Shown: piece after piece, positions 43,698 through 56,788 of the stretch
How the letters are laid out: each line of letters opens with the position of its first letter
Position numbering within the stretch: position 1 is the first letter of the stretch
Source: Silene conica
Taxonomy: Eukaryota; Streptophyta; Magnoliopsida; Caryophyllales; Caryophyllaceae
Assembly (NCBI GenBank): GCA_029255685.2
Contig: CM055318.2
Coordinates: 811,001 to 875,000, forward strand
Direction: 5' to 3'
Length of the DNA stretch: 64,000 nt
Translations under genes and position numbers: made by a program
The notes under the pieces: generated by a model
What the model was told of the DNA's origin: nothing
The model's input: the letters and a program-made list of their open reading frames with translations, nothing else
Databases searched by the model: none

Positions 43698-46600
43698 TTA
43701 CGGATGTCGCATCAAGTTTATGTTCAAGCGAGAACAGACCCTGTAAGCTGTCTCGTGCCAGTTGATGTTCATGGCTAAAATAGACAAGACTACAACCATG
43801 ATTGCTGCAAATATGTAGTACTTTTTGTTAATATGGCTTCTGATCAACTTGTTTTCAGTTTCTTTGCTGATGATGGTTTGCGCAGCAATGTCGGTTGTGC
43901 AGGAACTCGAGGCTTCAGCTTCAGCTTCAGCTTTAACTTCATCTCCTATGTTCTCGTCTGCTGGCTCATCAACCTGTAACACGGAAAGAACAGATTACAC
44001 ATTTCAACATTTCTCTCGATTTTTGACAGCTAGAGTCTAGACTCGTAAGCTAGGTAGCACGGACACTTCTCGAGTTCAAGTAATGAGCCGTACCGTGTCC
44101 GACACCGACACTTCACGGACACACGCCGAAACGTGTCGGACGCCTATAAAGCCGTGTCTAACTTTCTACATTTATTTGGGCACGTGTCCGACGCGTGTCC
44201 ATGGTATTTCCATGGTATTTGAGCCGTGTCCATCGCGTGTCCACGGTATTTGGTCATCATTTGGGGTGAATGATGTTCTTCAAACGAGAAATGCGCTATC
44301 AAAAAAGATTAACTAGAATATTGGTTCAGATGAGAAATGAAAATGAGTTATTATCAAGGACAAGTTTTACCTTCAGTTATTTTAAATTAATATCAAATAC
44401 TTTTACAAAAATAAAATCAAACATTTATAACTATAAAGTGTATATTTTATTATATTTAAATGCCGTGTCCCGTGTCCTAAATTTCATGTGATGCCGTGTC
44501 CCGTGTCCGTGTCCGTGTCCGTTTTGGTGCTACCTAGCTCGTAAGTGGGCGAACTTTCAGATGTTCATACATTTCTTGGTTGTGTATGTGAGTTACCTTA
44601 GTTGGTAAACTCGTGGGTTCGAAACATATCAGCATCAAAACTGCCCTTGCGAGTTCTTTACACCAGAGAAAAAAAATTGACAACGATGCTGGCCATAATC
44701 AAGTTTGATACAATTAACAGATACAATTGCGTTGCATCGAGACAGAAGATTAAAATATGTATAATCGGAGACGTAACACACCTGGTTACTAGCAGTCGTG
44801 GAGGTTGGCGTCTGCACGATCTCTCTTATAGCTGAAACTTTAATGCTTACACCGGTGTCAAGATCATGCACGTCAGCGACACAGTTGGTCACAGTAGATC
44901 CCACATTGTCTTGGTTAGCCTTAAGACTGATTTTTCTCATTTTTCGCAACTCTTCCAGTAATATCTTATTTTCCCTGGCCAAAGCAGATTGCTGCAAAAC
45001 CAAGTTTAATGAAACATTACTGTTAAAATTGGTACAATAAACTAATGTTGGGTCTATGCCTTGAATCTGTTAGTCGCCGCTTCGAACGACTATGCGGGGG
45101 TCTCAACCTAAACGGTATCTGAATTCTGTATTGGGCTAGGGTTTCTGTCTGGGCCTTATTAGATTAGGTCAAATCTGTATTATATTAGGTTAAAAGTACT
45201 ATATAAACTCTTAACCTCTACCCTAGCAGTCATCATTAATAAAACTCTCTCCCTGCCCTGTGGACGTAGCTAACACAGCGTTAGTGAACCACGTAAATCT
45301 GTGCGTATTGTTCTTTATTGTTTGTTTTTATCTTTCTCTGTGCTTCCGTTATAACAACTAACATGCATAGTACGAGATTTCCAAGTGAATGAAGATATAG
45401 ATTCCCTAACATTTCATACACGACATGGAATGCGGGAGAGTTGCAGTACCTGCTTCTGGATCCTTTCTCTTTCATTTGCCAGCTGCATAACCACCTCCGA
45501 GATGAGTTTTGCACCACCATAAATATCCTTCACACGCGCTACTCTAACTCCATTAGCTTCTTTTACACGTTCCTGCAATTTCTCGCTATCAAACTTAAGG
45601 TTGCTTATTTCCTTGCTAAGTTTAATGTTGGTTTCAGCCAATGCAAGGCATTGCTTCTCTGCATTATCTGCCCTACTTTCACCCCTCGAGGCCTTAGTTC
45701 TAAGCTCCTCGATTAACGTCTCCATGTCCCAAATCGCCGTGTACAGCATATTTTGCTGTTCTAGACTTGCTTCAGAAGATTTATTTGCATTTTGTAGTTG
45801 GACCTCCAAGTTCCTCGATTGTTTCTCTAGCAAGCTTATTTTCTCAATATTATCATCTCCATCTTTAAGAAAAGCCAATTCGTCTCTAAGCTCCATGTTC
45901 TCTTCTGTTAAAGAAGTAATCTTTTGTTCCGCACTCTGGGTTCTAATTTCTGCCATATATACATGTTCTTGTAAAGATTCAACCGTGTTTTCCAACAAAG
46001 AAACTTTCTCCTCCAACTTCTCTTTTTCTCGGAAACATTGATTCAATTTTATGCATTTGTTCTCGTTATCCATCAGAACACTTTCAAGCTTAGATTTCAG
46101 TTCCCCTTCTCGTTGAGCCGAGCAATGCATATTAAATTGTAAAATTTGGAGGCGAGTCATCACGTCCATCGCAATCCCCATATAAACTTCAGAAGAATGT
46201 TCCGCTTCTAGCAATTTCTCTAAAGCAACTTCTCCAAAAAGTTCCAAATCAGAGACGACCACACTCGTGATTGAAAGTTTTGATTTAAGATCTTCCTCTC
46301 GTTCTTTTGCATCTAGCAATTGATGCTCGAGATCAAGCTCTCCGCAAAGAGATTTGTCCAGCATCCTAAGTACAAGCCTTTGTTGCCCAGCTGTCTGAAA
46401 ATCCGACCCTGATATCTCAGAAGTTGCATCTTCATACAAGAATGCTGCACATAGAACGCAAAATACCAAAAAATCATCACAGTTATCAAATAAGTCCGTC
46501 AATTCTGATATACAAATATTGATGACCAGAGATTCGAACAATTTCTCATTTTAGAGCCTGATGTTTGAGCAATCTTTCCCTTTGGTGACCTTATGTAGTA

Positions 46601-47603
46601 GCAATGTATAGCATAGTAAACTTTCATCTAAATAATGCTGTTTTCAGAATAATGTAATCGGAAATCAACTTTGAAGTACGAAGTATATATTAGAGAGAAA
46701 TTTCATATGTATATATTTTTTTGATGACGAGGGGGCTGAATCTCCCCGGTCCCATGCATTCCCGTACCACCACATGGACCATGTAAGCCAAGTGGTCATC
46801 GCCCCAGCTGGTAGTCGAATGAGACCTCTCAACATCTGCATTTCTGCAAGCTTTAAGGTTTAACACAGTTACCACTGGACTAACACCACTTGGTTAATTT
46901 CATATGTATATTGTTATTGAATGAAATTTTGTTTATATTACATTTGTCACCAAAGTCGGAAATCACTCAAACCACAAGTTACCAAAACCATTCGTGAAAC
47001 TTCAACGCACCAAAATCAAATTTGCTCAAACCTCACGGCATCAAACTCTCTAGAATATGTTCTAAATTTCTTTTCTTCAATAAAATTTAACTCACTGTTT
47101 TTCTGACCGTAAGGTATTCCACGCATAATTGCCAATCGTCTCTGCAACGCTGATAGTTGCTCCTGAAAACGCTTCAAGGAGCATTCAGAATCACGCAATT
47201 TCCCATCAAAAGCAGTACACGTTTCCCTTTCTTGTCCAAGTGAATCTAGCTTTTTACGAGCATCATTAATTACCGCTGGAAAGACATTCAGTAAATGCTT
47301 CAACTCGTTTACCTCAGACTCTAGATAGCCTAATGATAGATCAAATATGAGTGCCTTCTCGATCTCTATATCCATGGACATTTCTCCATGTTGACTCTCT
47401 CCGAGTGAAACAATCGCCATATAAACATCCAAGTTTTCCAATTTCTCGCAAGAATATGCCAGGTCTATATCTAGTCTGGTCAACATCTCCATGAGTATAC
47501 CAGATTCTTCGACACCATTCACACCATTTTCATGTACGCAGTTATTAGACGATGTTGAATCATCATCAACGGTATCACTGGCATTGAAAGCATTCATTCC
47601 CAT
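43698..47603 (-). CDS. WIT1/WIT2-like: WIT-type WPP-domain-interacting tail-anchored coiled-coil protein
   Basis: Four coding exons (47603-47096, 46444-45450, 44991-44782, 43973-43698) join in frame to about 662 residues. Residues 1-170 include an acidic start and VNELKHLLNVFPAVINDARK; then come TAGQQRLVLRMLDKSL, RLQILQFNMHCSAQREGELK, a long coiled coil with SLEKQ...LLYTAIWDMETLIEEL, and VVMQLANERERIQKQ. A Ser/Glu-rich linker leads to one C-terminal membrane segment near residue 623 (YIFAAIMVVVLSILAMNI) and a 24-residue luminal tail. This is the layout of plant WIT1/WIT2, outer nuclear membrane proteins that bind WIP proteins and the WPP domain of RanGAP and link nuclei to myosin XI-i. The luminal tail is longer than in Arabidopsis. 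The upstream TTG-initiated frame to 47630 is leader; an acceptor (AATCAG) at 47616 and a donor at 49312 indicate a 5'-UTR intron. Confidence 0.85.
44050..44537. mobile_element. hAT-like MITE in intron 3 of the WIT gene, 488 bp
   Basis: Ends CTAGGTAGCACGGACAC and GTGCTACCTAG are inverted repeats, with a perfect 8-bp duplication CTCGTAAG (44042-44049 and 44538-44545). The interior is rich in CCGTGTCCG words. Confidence 0.88.
45046..45356 (+). mobile_element. solo LTR in intron 2 of the WIT gene, 311 bp
   Basis: TGTTGGGTCTATGCC...TTCCGTTATAACA, flanked by a perfect 5-bp duplication ACTAA (45041-45045 and 45357-45361). It contains a TATA box (CTATATAAAC at about 45199) and a poly(A)-signal-like AATAAAA. 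It runs opposite to the WIT gene. No internal retroelement sequence is left. Confidence 0.92.
46715..46895 (-). mobile_element. tRNA-derived SINE in intron 1 of the WIT gene
   Basis: Same family as 26674-26880 with an internal deletion of about 20 bp. Flanked by a 16-bp duplication AATTTCATATGTATAT (46699-46714 and 46896-46911). Confidence 0.92.
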
Positions 47604-47911
47604 AGGCAAATTTTCCTGATTAATGGACAAGTTATAAGTAGGGCTCTCTAATCTAAATAACTCCGGAAAAAATTACCATACAAGTTCGTCTAAAACAATG
47701 CCATTTTAAGCACCAGTAGTGCACCGCTTAAAAACCTAACGCAAATCAGAAAAAGGAACATCCAACGACCAGAGTCCTTAGACATAAATTCAACCAAGCA
47801 TTCAAGACGGGAAATATGTACTAACCATCTAACAAATCTAGCTTGCATCGACTAGTGTATAAGGAGAGAAGCAAGATTTATTAAAAAAAACAGTATTGCA
47901 TTATTATACAG

Positions 47912-48098
47912 CTATGTTACTCCAACTCTTCTAATTTCCTCGCGTACCCATGTCCGACACTGGACACTCGGACATGGGTATGACACATGGACACCTCATT
48001 TTAGACCAAAATGTGCATATTTTTCAATAAAATAGCCGAGTCCGACACTTGGACACGTACCTGGGTCGGGTACTTCTAAACGAGTCTGAGTAACATAG
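47912..48098. repeat. MITE with CTATGTTACTC ends
   Basis: Left CTATGTTACTCCAACTC and right (reversed) CTATGTTACTCAGACTC are inverted repeats; the interior repeats GTCCGACACTTGGACAC words. Confidence 0.7.
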
Positions 48099-48253
48099 TT
48101 ATACAGTACATGTTTAGAAGTTTCAGTTATGCCTCCTCTGGGGATCATCCCGAAAACAACCTCTATGTATCTTTGACTTTCTTGACGTAAGGCTGCTTAC
48201 ACCAAACCTCTCATACCCTCCACCGCGAGGAAGCCTTTGAGACATTGCTAATA

Positions 48254-48513
48254 CTTCCTCCATTCCAATCAATTCTATACATTTCACTTTCTCGGTACTA
48301 TTCATAAATCGAGTGAATCTTCGACACAACTTCTAATATGTAACATAAAATATAGTCATGTGAGATCTTGTTTAAATTGTCTTACCGATTACATTGTGAA
48401 TATCAAAGTTTTATAATTTTTATCGATATGTAACTAAAGATATTAGCAAAAGAAAACGGGTATTGGCAAACGTGAATAAAGCAAATGTATAGAATTGATT
48501 GGGATGGAGGAAG
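48254..48513. mobile_element. Stowaway-type MITE, 260 bp
   Basis: Ends CTTCCTCCATTCCAATCAAT and its complement ATTGATTGGGATGGAGGAAG, with TA target duplications on both sides. Confidence 0.9.
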
Positions 48514-48970
48514 TAACATTTTCAAGTCCGAACAAACAAAAATCAACCTAAAAGCCGTTTTAAGCTCCTAAGGTTCTCTTTAATTGAGCAGTTTTAATGA
48601 CAATGGTTGCGAACCCACGTCATAAATACCACCACCAGTCCACCACTCAAGGACTTCACCGGCTGAACTAGCTAACATTTGCCAACAATACCGGAAGAAG
48701 ACTTATAACACGACAAACTACGAATCTAAGATCAATTCAACATCAAACTCACTCAAACAACTAGTCAATCACCCATCAAAAATTGACCTCTACATTCAAC
48801 TCTCTTCCAGTCTTCCATACTCCAGCAGTTCAGCTGAATTGGTCAACTACACATCTCCAAGAGCTCAGAACTATTCAAATCTATCAAATTTACATAACTT
48901 GACAGAAATACAATACACCAATTATCAACACAATCAAACTCAATCCATAACCACATCAAATTATCAAATT

Positions 48971-49124
48971 CAGTGGCGGAACTAAGGGAGGGCTAGTAGG
49001 GACACTCGCCTCGCTAAACAGCGAAAATTTTGAACTTTTTAGGTTAAAGTTCCAATTTTTTTCTAGGGTTCACCCCTGCTAACATTTTTCAGCACTCAAA
49101 CTTCAAATCCTGGTTCCGCCACTT
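48971..49124. repeat. MITE with AGTGGCGGAAC ends
   Basis: Left CAGTGGCGGAACTAAG and right GGTTCCGCCACTTA are inverted. A diverged relative lies at 53128-53309. Confidence 0.65.
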
Positions 49125-49499
49125 ATCAATCGACACATAACCCAACTCAGTTGACTACCCATTTCTCAAAAACTATGCATTAACAACAAAATAACCTCAA
49201 AACAACACATAATTCAATTACCCATCAAAATTTAGGAGTTCAATTGTGCTATAAAATTCACAAAATAAACTAAAATACTGAAATTAGAGAAGTATAAACT
49301 TGGAACTTACCTGAGTGTAGGAAAAAGAAGGTAATGATTAGGGTTTTCTGGGTTTTGTTAACAGAATTTGTTACAGTTGATGAGTTTGTTAATACAGCTG
49401 AAATTGACAAATTATTTCAAGAGTCAAATGAAAGCAAGAACAACTGGTTGTTGCATCTTTTGGTTTTATCTCAAACACGGGTGATATAACTGCCAAGTG

Positions 49500-52280
49500 G
49501 TAAAGAAGAGGAGCCAAAGGTGCGCAAGTTAGTACTTAAAAGTTACTTCTTAGAATCGAGTCGGATTAGTCTTTTGTAAAACGGTTTTATATTGATATTT
49601 TCAATATAAGAAAATTGTTGATTTTGAGGGTTATGAATATAAATAAACATGATTGTGTAAATAATTAGTGGACTATACAATCAGTTGTATACCTTTAATA
49701 GTATTGATTTGAAGGTTTATAGCAAATGATTTGAGTTTATATTTAAATTTTACAAGGTTTATTGAAAAGAATTTGAGCGTTTTAATAATAAAAAGTTTAA
49801 CTCAAAATATTGTATTGAAACTCAAAAATAATACATATAAACACAATAACTATTTGATTTTAACACCTAAAAAAATAAAAATGTATGTCAACAAATTTTA
49901 AAAGCTCGAAAAAGTGCATATAGGTTCAATTAAATTTGTATTGAATGTACGATTGTATGATTGTACGATATTCAATTATTCATATACACCTAGAGTCCTA
50001 GATGTATAATCGGATTTAGGTCATAAAAGTGGACAAATCACGTAATTGGGTAATTGAGATTAAAAGTAAGCGAGATATTGAAAGGTAGTCGGAAAAACAA
50101 AATAGGAGTTAATAAAAAGAAGGTATTTTAGAAAATAAAAAAAGTACTAACTAAATTAAACATGCTCATATATACTTTTAAAATAGTTATAAAAAAAATC
50201 GTGTGATCAAATATTGCTTGTGTAAAACCGTTTTATCCGAGGTGGCGAAAAAAGTGGACAAGTATAGTGGATGTTTTGTTGAGCGCACGTTAGTGTTGAG
50301 ACTTGAGGATTAGGTGGTTGAATAATTGAATGAGGGATGTGGCCCGTTGGTGGGGTTGAACTTGGCGCGGACTTGCTTTTGGAATATAATTATGTTATTA
50401 TTAATTAACACGAATTTTCATCTGGGACGAACATATTCATCGCAAACTTGTAACGGATCAAGTATTATCCACTTAAATAGGAAAAGATAAATCTTTTGTG
50501 ATTTTTTTATGCTTTGTCTTATATGCATAAGTGGAATAACTTGGCCCGTTAAAAGCTTGCGACGGTCAGCCGATGGATAAGAGAGACTTACTGATTAATT
50601 AATTAATTAATAAAACAACTTTATGAACATTAATAATAAGTTTGAGGTTTGGTTGGTGAAGGTTTTAGGGCATTAATTTGTTAAAGAGGTAGTATTTGTG
50701 TTGTGTAATTATGATTATGTAGTACATTTGTTAAAGCCAAATTTGAAACTTATACAAAATATTATAACTGGATAGTTGATGTAATATCTATTCTTTATTA
50801 TCGGAGCGGTTTATTAAAGATTCACATTGAGTAATATCCTCTTATCTAGTCCAGTATTACCTATTAACTCGTCTTTCAAACATTGATTGTTTATTTAGTT
50901 AAAAGACATTAAATTTTGAAAGATAGAAGTAACATTTATACAGGAATAGAAACACGGTTAAAATATCATCACGAAAACCATTTAAAAACAAATGGGTATA
51001 TATCAGTTTTGTTATTTTTGGCTGAAAAAAGTTAAACTGAACTTAAAAGAGCTGAATCGGACTGAAATAAAAGGTATGTCATGTTCTCATTGGCTTAATT
51101 TTAACTCATTTCAGTTTAGTTTAGCTCTATTCAATTCAATTCCGTTTTGCTAATTTTTTTCACAAATTAACTATTATTTTAGTTAATTTCAACTTTATTA
51201 AGTTCAGTTTAATTAAACTTTTCTTCAGTAAAAAAGAACATAACTTTAACTATAAAAAATAAATTTAACTGAGTTAAGTAAAACATAACTGTAATTAGTT
51301 AAAATTATGCCAAAAAAACAGAACCTTACTCCGTATTAGATTGAATGGAGGGTCAGGGACTTATACTCTTGTGTTTGGGCTTTGGTGCAAGCATCTTCAT
51401 GGGCTTTGCCTTGGAACATTGGCAAGTGGGTCTTGTACTCTTGTGATTGTCATAGCCCATAGGCTTAGGATTGAATAGCTGATTGTGAGGGATCTACGAG
51501 CCGGCTCAGATCACTTATCGACCTTTTTATTATTATTTTTGTTAATTAATTGTTAAATATAATTAAAAAATTTGTATTTTTGAATGGGGTAATTATAATC
51601 AAATTATGTAAGAAAATCAGATTTTAGTTCGGATCGAGCAACCTCATTATTATAAGACCTGGTTTTGATTCTGGAATTAAAATAACTATTTGACTTTATG
51701 AAAGCAGTATCAAATATCATTTCTTAGTCAACCGGTTAAGTTGAAAGTATTTTTGAACACTATATTTTAGACTTAAATCCCCTCTTTGTATATAAAATTA
51801 TACTATACCGAGTATTCTTCTTTATGTTCTATACATCCAAGTTCGAATGGAACCAAAAACTCAATCTCTCTAGTTCTAGATTACAATGGAATAAATCAAA
51901 ACTCCTATGAAGTAACAATCCTTCAATGCAATTCTCGAAACGATTTCTATCTTGGATCGTTCAAAATAACTTCTTTGTGTTGCTAAGTAATGTTAACACA
52001 AGGAACTGTTGTATACATCCGACTCCCCCTACCACGCAAATTGCAAGAATCATAGAAACACTAAACCGAGATAATGTTATATATTGTTGTTAGAGTACTG
52101 TTCTTATGACTCATCTGACACTAAAAAACAATAAAATTAAATAAATATCATAAACATGAAAGAGATTGAAATGTTGGAGACTCAAGTCAGTCAAGTGATT
52201 ATACAAGCTAAGCTACTCATGATTAAAGTTGTGATGTTATTAGAAAGTGGTAGGGAATGTGGGGATGTAAACTAATGAAT
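49500..52280. other. AT-rich intergenic DNA with MITE remains
   Basis: No supported gene. Contains a TTGTGACGG-family MITE at about 50410-50590 and a diverged GTTCTTTT-family element at about 51007-51242 (GGCTGAAAAAAGTTAAACTG ... CAGTAAAAAAGAACATAAC). The 66-codon frame at 51786 has no coding character. Confidence 0.6.
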
Positions 52281-52289
52281 ACCAGCAAT

Positions 52290-52440
52290 ATATCCGTCCC
52301 AAGTTGAAAACGGGTCAAGTAATACCCAGGTTGTGTTATTTTCGGGGCAATTTGCTATTGTCTTATTTAACAACTCGGTATTACTCGACCCATCTTCAGC
52401 TTATGACAGATATATCCGTGTCAGTAAGACTTATTGGGTT
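52290..52440. repeat. diverged MITE of the TTGTGACGGATAT family
   Basis: ATATCCGTCCCAAGTTGAAA at the left and CAGCTTATGACAGATATATC at the right, then the AGTAAGACTTATT edge seen in other copies. Confidence 0.45.
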
Positions 52441-53127
52441 AGTTAGTTGGAAGAGTACATGAAAAGCAGGATGAGATGCGACCAATCTGCTAAAAACTAT
52501 GACTAGGGCATTGCTGTTTCCATGTTTATTTCCACCATTACTGACATACTGTAAGCACGCATTAGCTAAAGCATCCTACTCACTCTTTAACTAGCTTTCC
52601 TTTTTTAAGATCTCTTCCTACATTTTACGTATGTAAATAAATGTCAATTATTCAAACAATATATTGAGTTGATGCACAACTTTTCAAAACATAGGGTGAT
52701 AGATTATATGAACGTAAAAAATAGGGTAATTATTCTCGAGAAAATCCGGATATATTCAACTATATATAGAGACATTTTGAAACAATCTTTATAATTTTGT
52801 AGATGCCCTAGATCTCGCAAATGGGTTATTCATGCCAGTTTACGATATGGTTATTTTGACTGATGAGGTCATTTTCAAGTCAACATTATCAGGTTATTTT
52901 TGGGCGTAGTTATTAATTCTGGGTTGTTTTGGATCGGGATTTTGTCTAAGTTAAGTCACTTTCAAGTCTATTGGGTCATGTTTGACTCAAGCATTTCAGA
53001 TCATTTCCAGGTCTCGCTCAGCCTGATCGAGCATGGTTAGTTATTCTGATCGACTGAGCTATTGTAGCCCATTTATTATGCACTCTTAAACCCTAATGGA
53101 CATTCAAGTAAGGATGAAAATGTAATT

Positions 53128-53309
53128 AGTGGCGAAGTTAGGAGAGCTGGTAGGGGGCAGGGACGCTCGCCACTGCTGACATAAAAAACTAACATACAAA
53201 AGTTTTAATTAAATTTCCGTTTTTTTTAAGTTTATGTTATGACATTACTTATTCGCCCCCTCTAAAATTTTTCGTCACCCTAACTATAAATCCTGACTAC
53301 GTCACTAAA
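53128..53309. repeat. MITE with TTAGTGGCGAAG ends
   Basis: TTAGTGGCGAAGTTAGG at the left is the approximate complement of CCTGACTACGTCACTAA at the right. The interior GGGACGCTCGCC resembles the copy at 48971. Confidence 0.6.
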
Positions 53310-53930
53310 TATAATAAAGTATAAAATCATTCATCGAGTCTCAATTATAAAGTTATATCTTTCTCTAGATATTGTTTACCCTAGAGTATATATATACATA
53401 AAAAAACAAAGCATATTGGTCCAAAAGGGTTCCAATAAGGTGCAACAACTTTGTCAAAAACATTCAATAAATTCAATGGTGAAAATTATGATAAGAGAAA
53501 GAGAATCCATAGATGGTCAGAACTTAGGTATCTTTCTTATTACAATAAAAGCTGGAATTTATAATAAAATCTTGGTTGGAAACATTGGGGTTGATAAAAG
53601 AGTAAAGTTACATAAAAAGTGTCATATAAATTTTAAAAAAAAGTACTAAAAACAATAATTCAATAACATTATCATCATATGTTTCAACTATATATGCATG
53701 CATTATTATTATTATTCTTTTAAAGTTTGCATGAATTTCATAAAATCCAAATACGTGTGACCTTATTAATCTTACTTTTTATCAGTTTTTTGCTGACATC
53801 TCTACTTATTTTTACCTCTTTTTTGAAATTATGGATTCTTCTTTGACTATAGATTTCCTATGTTGAATTTGGTGTCCTCTAGAATCTAGATCTTCAATAA
53901 TATATACTACAATTTAAATTTAAATATTTA

Positions 53931-54153
53931 GGTCATGTTCTTTTCGGTTAAAACGAGTTGAACTGAATTAATTGGAGTAGAGTTTAATTGAACTAAATTG
54001 AGTGGAACGAAGGTAAAGTGAATTTAGTTGAATTAAAAGTTAATTTTGTGAAAATGTTAACTGAACATAATTGATTGAACGTAAATAAAACTTAACGGAA
54101 TACAACCCACCAAAATTGAAAGGAGCTGAAATTAAAGCAGAAAGAACAAGTTC
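53931..54153. mobile_element. Harbinger-like MITE, 223 bp
   Basis: GGTCATGTTCTTTTCGGTTA at the left and GCAGAAAGAACAAGTTC at the right, with TTA on both sides. Same family as 36754-36976 and 395-616. Confidence 0.75.
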
Positions 54154-54159
54154 TTAACT

Positions 54160-56788
54160 TATTTGTACTTTGGTTTACAATTTTGGATTGGAATTTGTTG
54201 GTCTATTATTGACCGATAAATTAGGTTTTGTAACTGAATTCGAGTGATTATATACACTTTGAAGAATGTATGGAGTTTATAGTTTATAAGATAAAGTTTT
54301 ATCTTTAGTTCGAATAATATATCTAGAAAATAAAAAAAAATGATATTAGTTCTTTCATGTTTAAGAACTCATCATATTGTAAAATTACATATTATTTAAA
54401 ATTAAAAAAAAAAGATATTAATGAACGTGTCTGGGGTGATTTTAAATGAAATTATGTGTTTTAACATAAACATCAAGAATTTACTAAAATTGTCGGTTAT
54501 TAGTGAGTAATAGTCAATCAAATAACATATCTTTTCCTTTGCCAAATAAGTAAGTAAAAATAGGCAATATTTAAGAATTATAAGTAAGTAAAATACTCAT
54601 GGAATATCTAGATAAAAACATTATTGTTACCAACCAATCAATGCTATGTAGAATTAAAATTTGTAATTAATGAACCCCAAATTCTGATTTGTGACGGACA
54701 ATATTCGTCATAAGTTCGTGATAGGTCAAATAATACATACTCTTTAGACACTCTATTTTTATTTTATCTACAAATCTACCTGTGTGAATAATATTTGACT
54801 ATAACTTATGACGGATATATCTGTACCCAGAAACGGTCTTAATGTATAATGAATTAAATGATAGAGTGTTAAATAGGGTTAGTTTGGGGAAGAGATTCCA
54901 TTATTCCAAGGTTTAGGTTTCTGTGAGTTCAAGTCCCAATGCCAACTAATAATGACGTTTATTGTAAAAAGAAAGACAGACTATCTCAATAACAGTATGT
55001 ACACACTATTTTTAAATTATTAATTATTGTCAGATTAATTAGCAATATGAGCAATTGGATTAATTATTGCACCTATATTTATTACGTACGTAGTTAATTA
55101 CATGAACACTTAATAAATTCATTATGGTCAAGATTCAACAACAACTACATGGAATCAACTTATTTTGTTCCAACCTTGCTTAATTATGCCAACTTATGTG
55201 TTTTCTAGTTTCTACTTTCTACTAGATCGGACGGGCAAACCGTCCACGCCAGCTCGGCTTGGACGGTTTGTCCCAAACTGTCCAGAAGACCGTCCAGCTT
55301 GATCAAAAAGTATATCGAATTTGAGGGTCCTATATGAGGAACGTTCTAACTAAACACGCATAAAACAGTAATCGGGCAACTTGTGCCAATAGATATCCTG
55401 CCAGAGCATGTGTTTCTTGGTCGTGGTGATCAGGTTTACAAATAAATTATAAATAAAATTCATTTAATAACCAATTTTTTCACTTGAATGAATTACGATG
55501 TCTACATGAACATATCGTTTTATATCAAAATAGTAGAAATAGTATACACAAGAATCACTTCTATTTATTATAAATAAATTATCAAATAGACTAGCCATCT
55601 ATCACACAATGTAAGATGCAAGATTATGAATTTAATTCTTAATTTAAGACTTTGAAAACGTTTCAATATTTTATAAATGAAAAATGAGAGAAGCATCGCC
55701 CAGTAATATTGTCAAAAATATACTTATTAAATTATTTAATTATTAATACTCCATTTTATTTACCATATTGTTCCTCTATCTTTTTTACACCATAAATAAG
55801 AAAGTGATTTTAGACTAGACAAAACACACTACCATATATATATAATTTAATTTGGATCACAAAAATCAACCCTAAAAGGCTAAAACAAATATGAAAGAAA
55901 ACCCGAATAATTCGAATAAAAAAATATGATAAAATGGTAAATATGTGGGGTTATATGACTATATTATTACAACAATAATTATATGTGAGTATGGTAATAA
56001 CAGATTAACCGATTACAAAACTCAGTATCATCCAATGATATTGTAACACTTAACTCAGTGTATAGTCATGTTTCTTAAATACAATTCAGATAATTTCCGT
56101 CCAAAAAAAGACGAGCTTAGACACAAAAAAAGTATTTGATATCTATGTTATTGAGCCAATAAAAGATGTTAGAACACAAACCAAGAACAAAAGCAAAGAG
56201 GTTATTTCTTAGAAAAGTATAAAGAAATAGGAAAAGTCATGGGGAAGGTGGTCAAAGAGGTATGTACCTTGACCAAACAAACAAATAAATAAATAATCAA
56301 AGATAAATAGAGAATAATAATAATTTAATTAAAAGAATTAAAAAGAATTAGAGAGAAGGCTCAACTTTCTAGATGTAATCAAGGACATTGACAAATTATC
56401 ATTTCACAAAATTACCAAAATCTGAAAGTTGGCATTGTCAGTTGCTTAGCTTGATTTTGCATAATTACACTTAAGCATCTGTCCTTGCTTAATTTAAATA
56501 ATTAATCTACTTGTTTTCACAAATTATGGTCAAGATTTAGGCTCGTACATACTTTGTATTTATTCTGGTTGAATATATAACTAAAATGATAACTTTTATA
56601 TAAGCGTATATAGATAATATTATGTAGAAGTGTGGAACATACTCCACTACCGATCAAGCCTGGTGATCCATATTTCATATAAAATTGTTTTACCATTTCC
56701 GTATAAAGTTATAAGTTCAGATACTTTTAACCACATAGCTGGTCATAAGTAAATCGACATTCAATATTAATTGTATCAATTATAGGAA
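54160..56788. other. AT-rich intergenic DNA without a gene
   Basis: No supported frame. A TTGTGACGG-family MITE lies at about 54680-54840, and a GC-richer hairpin at 55233-55273 (GGGCAAACCGTCCA against TGGACGGTTTGTCC). Confidence 0.6.

Larger units (their letters stand above)
47616..49313 (-). other. 5'-UTR intron and leader of the WIT gene
   Basis: A donor CACTCAG|GTAAGT at 49313/49312 and an acceptor TTAATCAG at 47616 bound a 1.7-kb intron. The leader exon lies upstream, probably starting near 49450. The intron is filled with at least three MITEs. The model is inferred from splice signals and the lack of an upstream ATG in frame. Confidence 0.5.

Noticed and set aside
48123..48329. 68-codon minus-strand frame
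   Set aside because: Overlaps a Stowaway MITE in the WIT leader intron.
53416..53649. 77-codon Lys-rich frame
   Set aside because: AT-rich region, no recognisable domain, no supporting signals.
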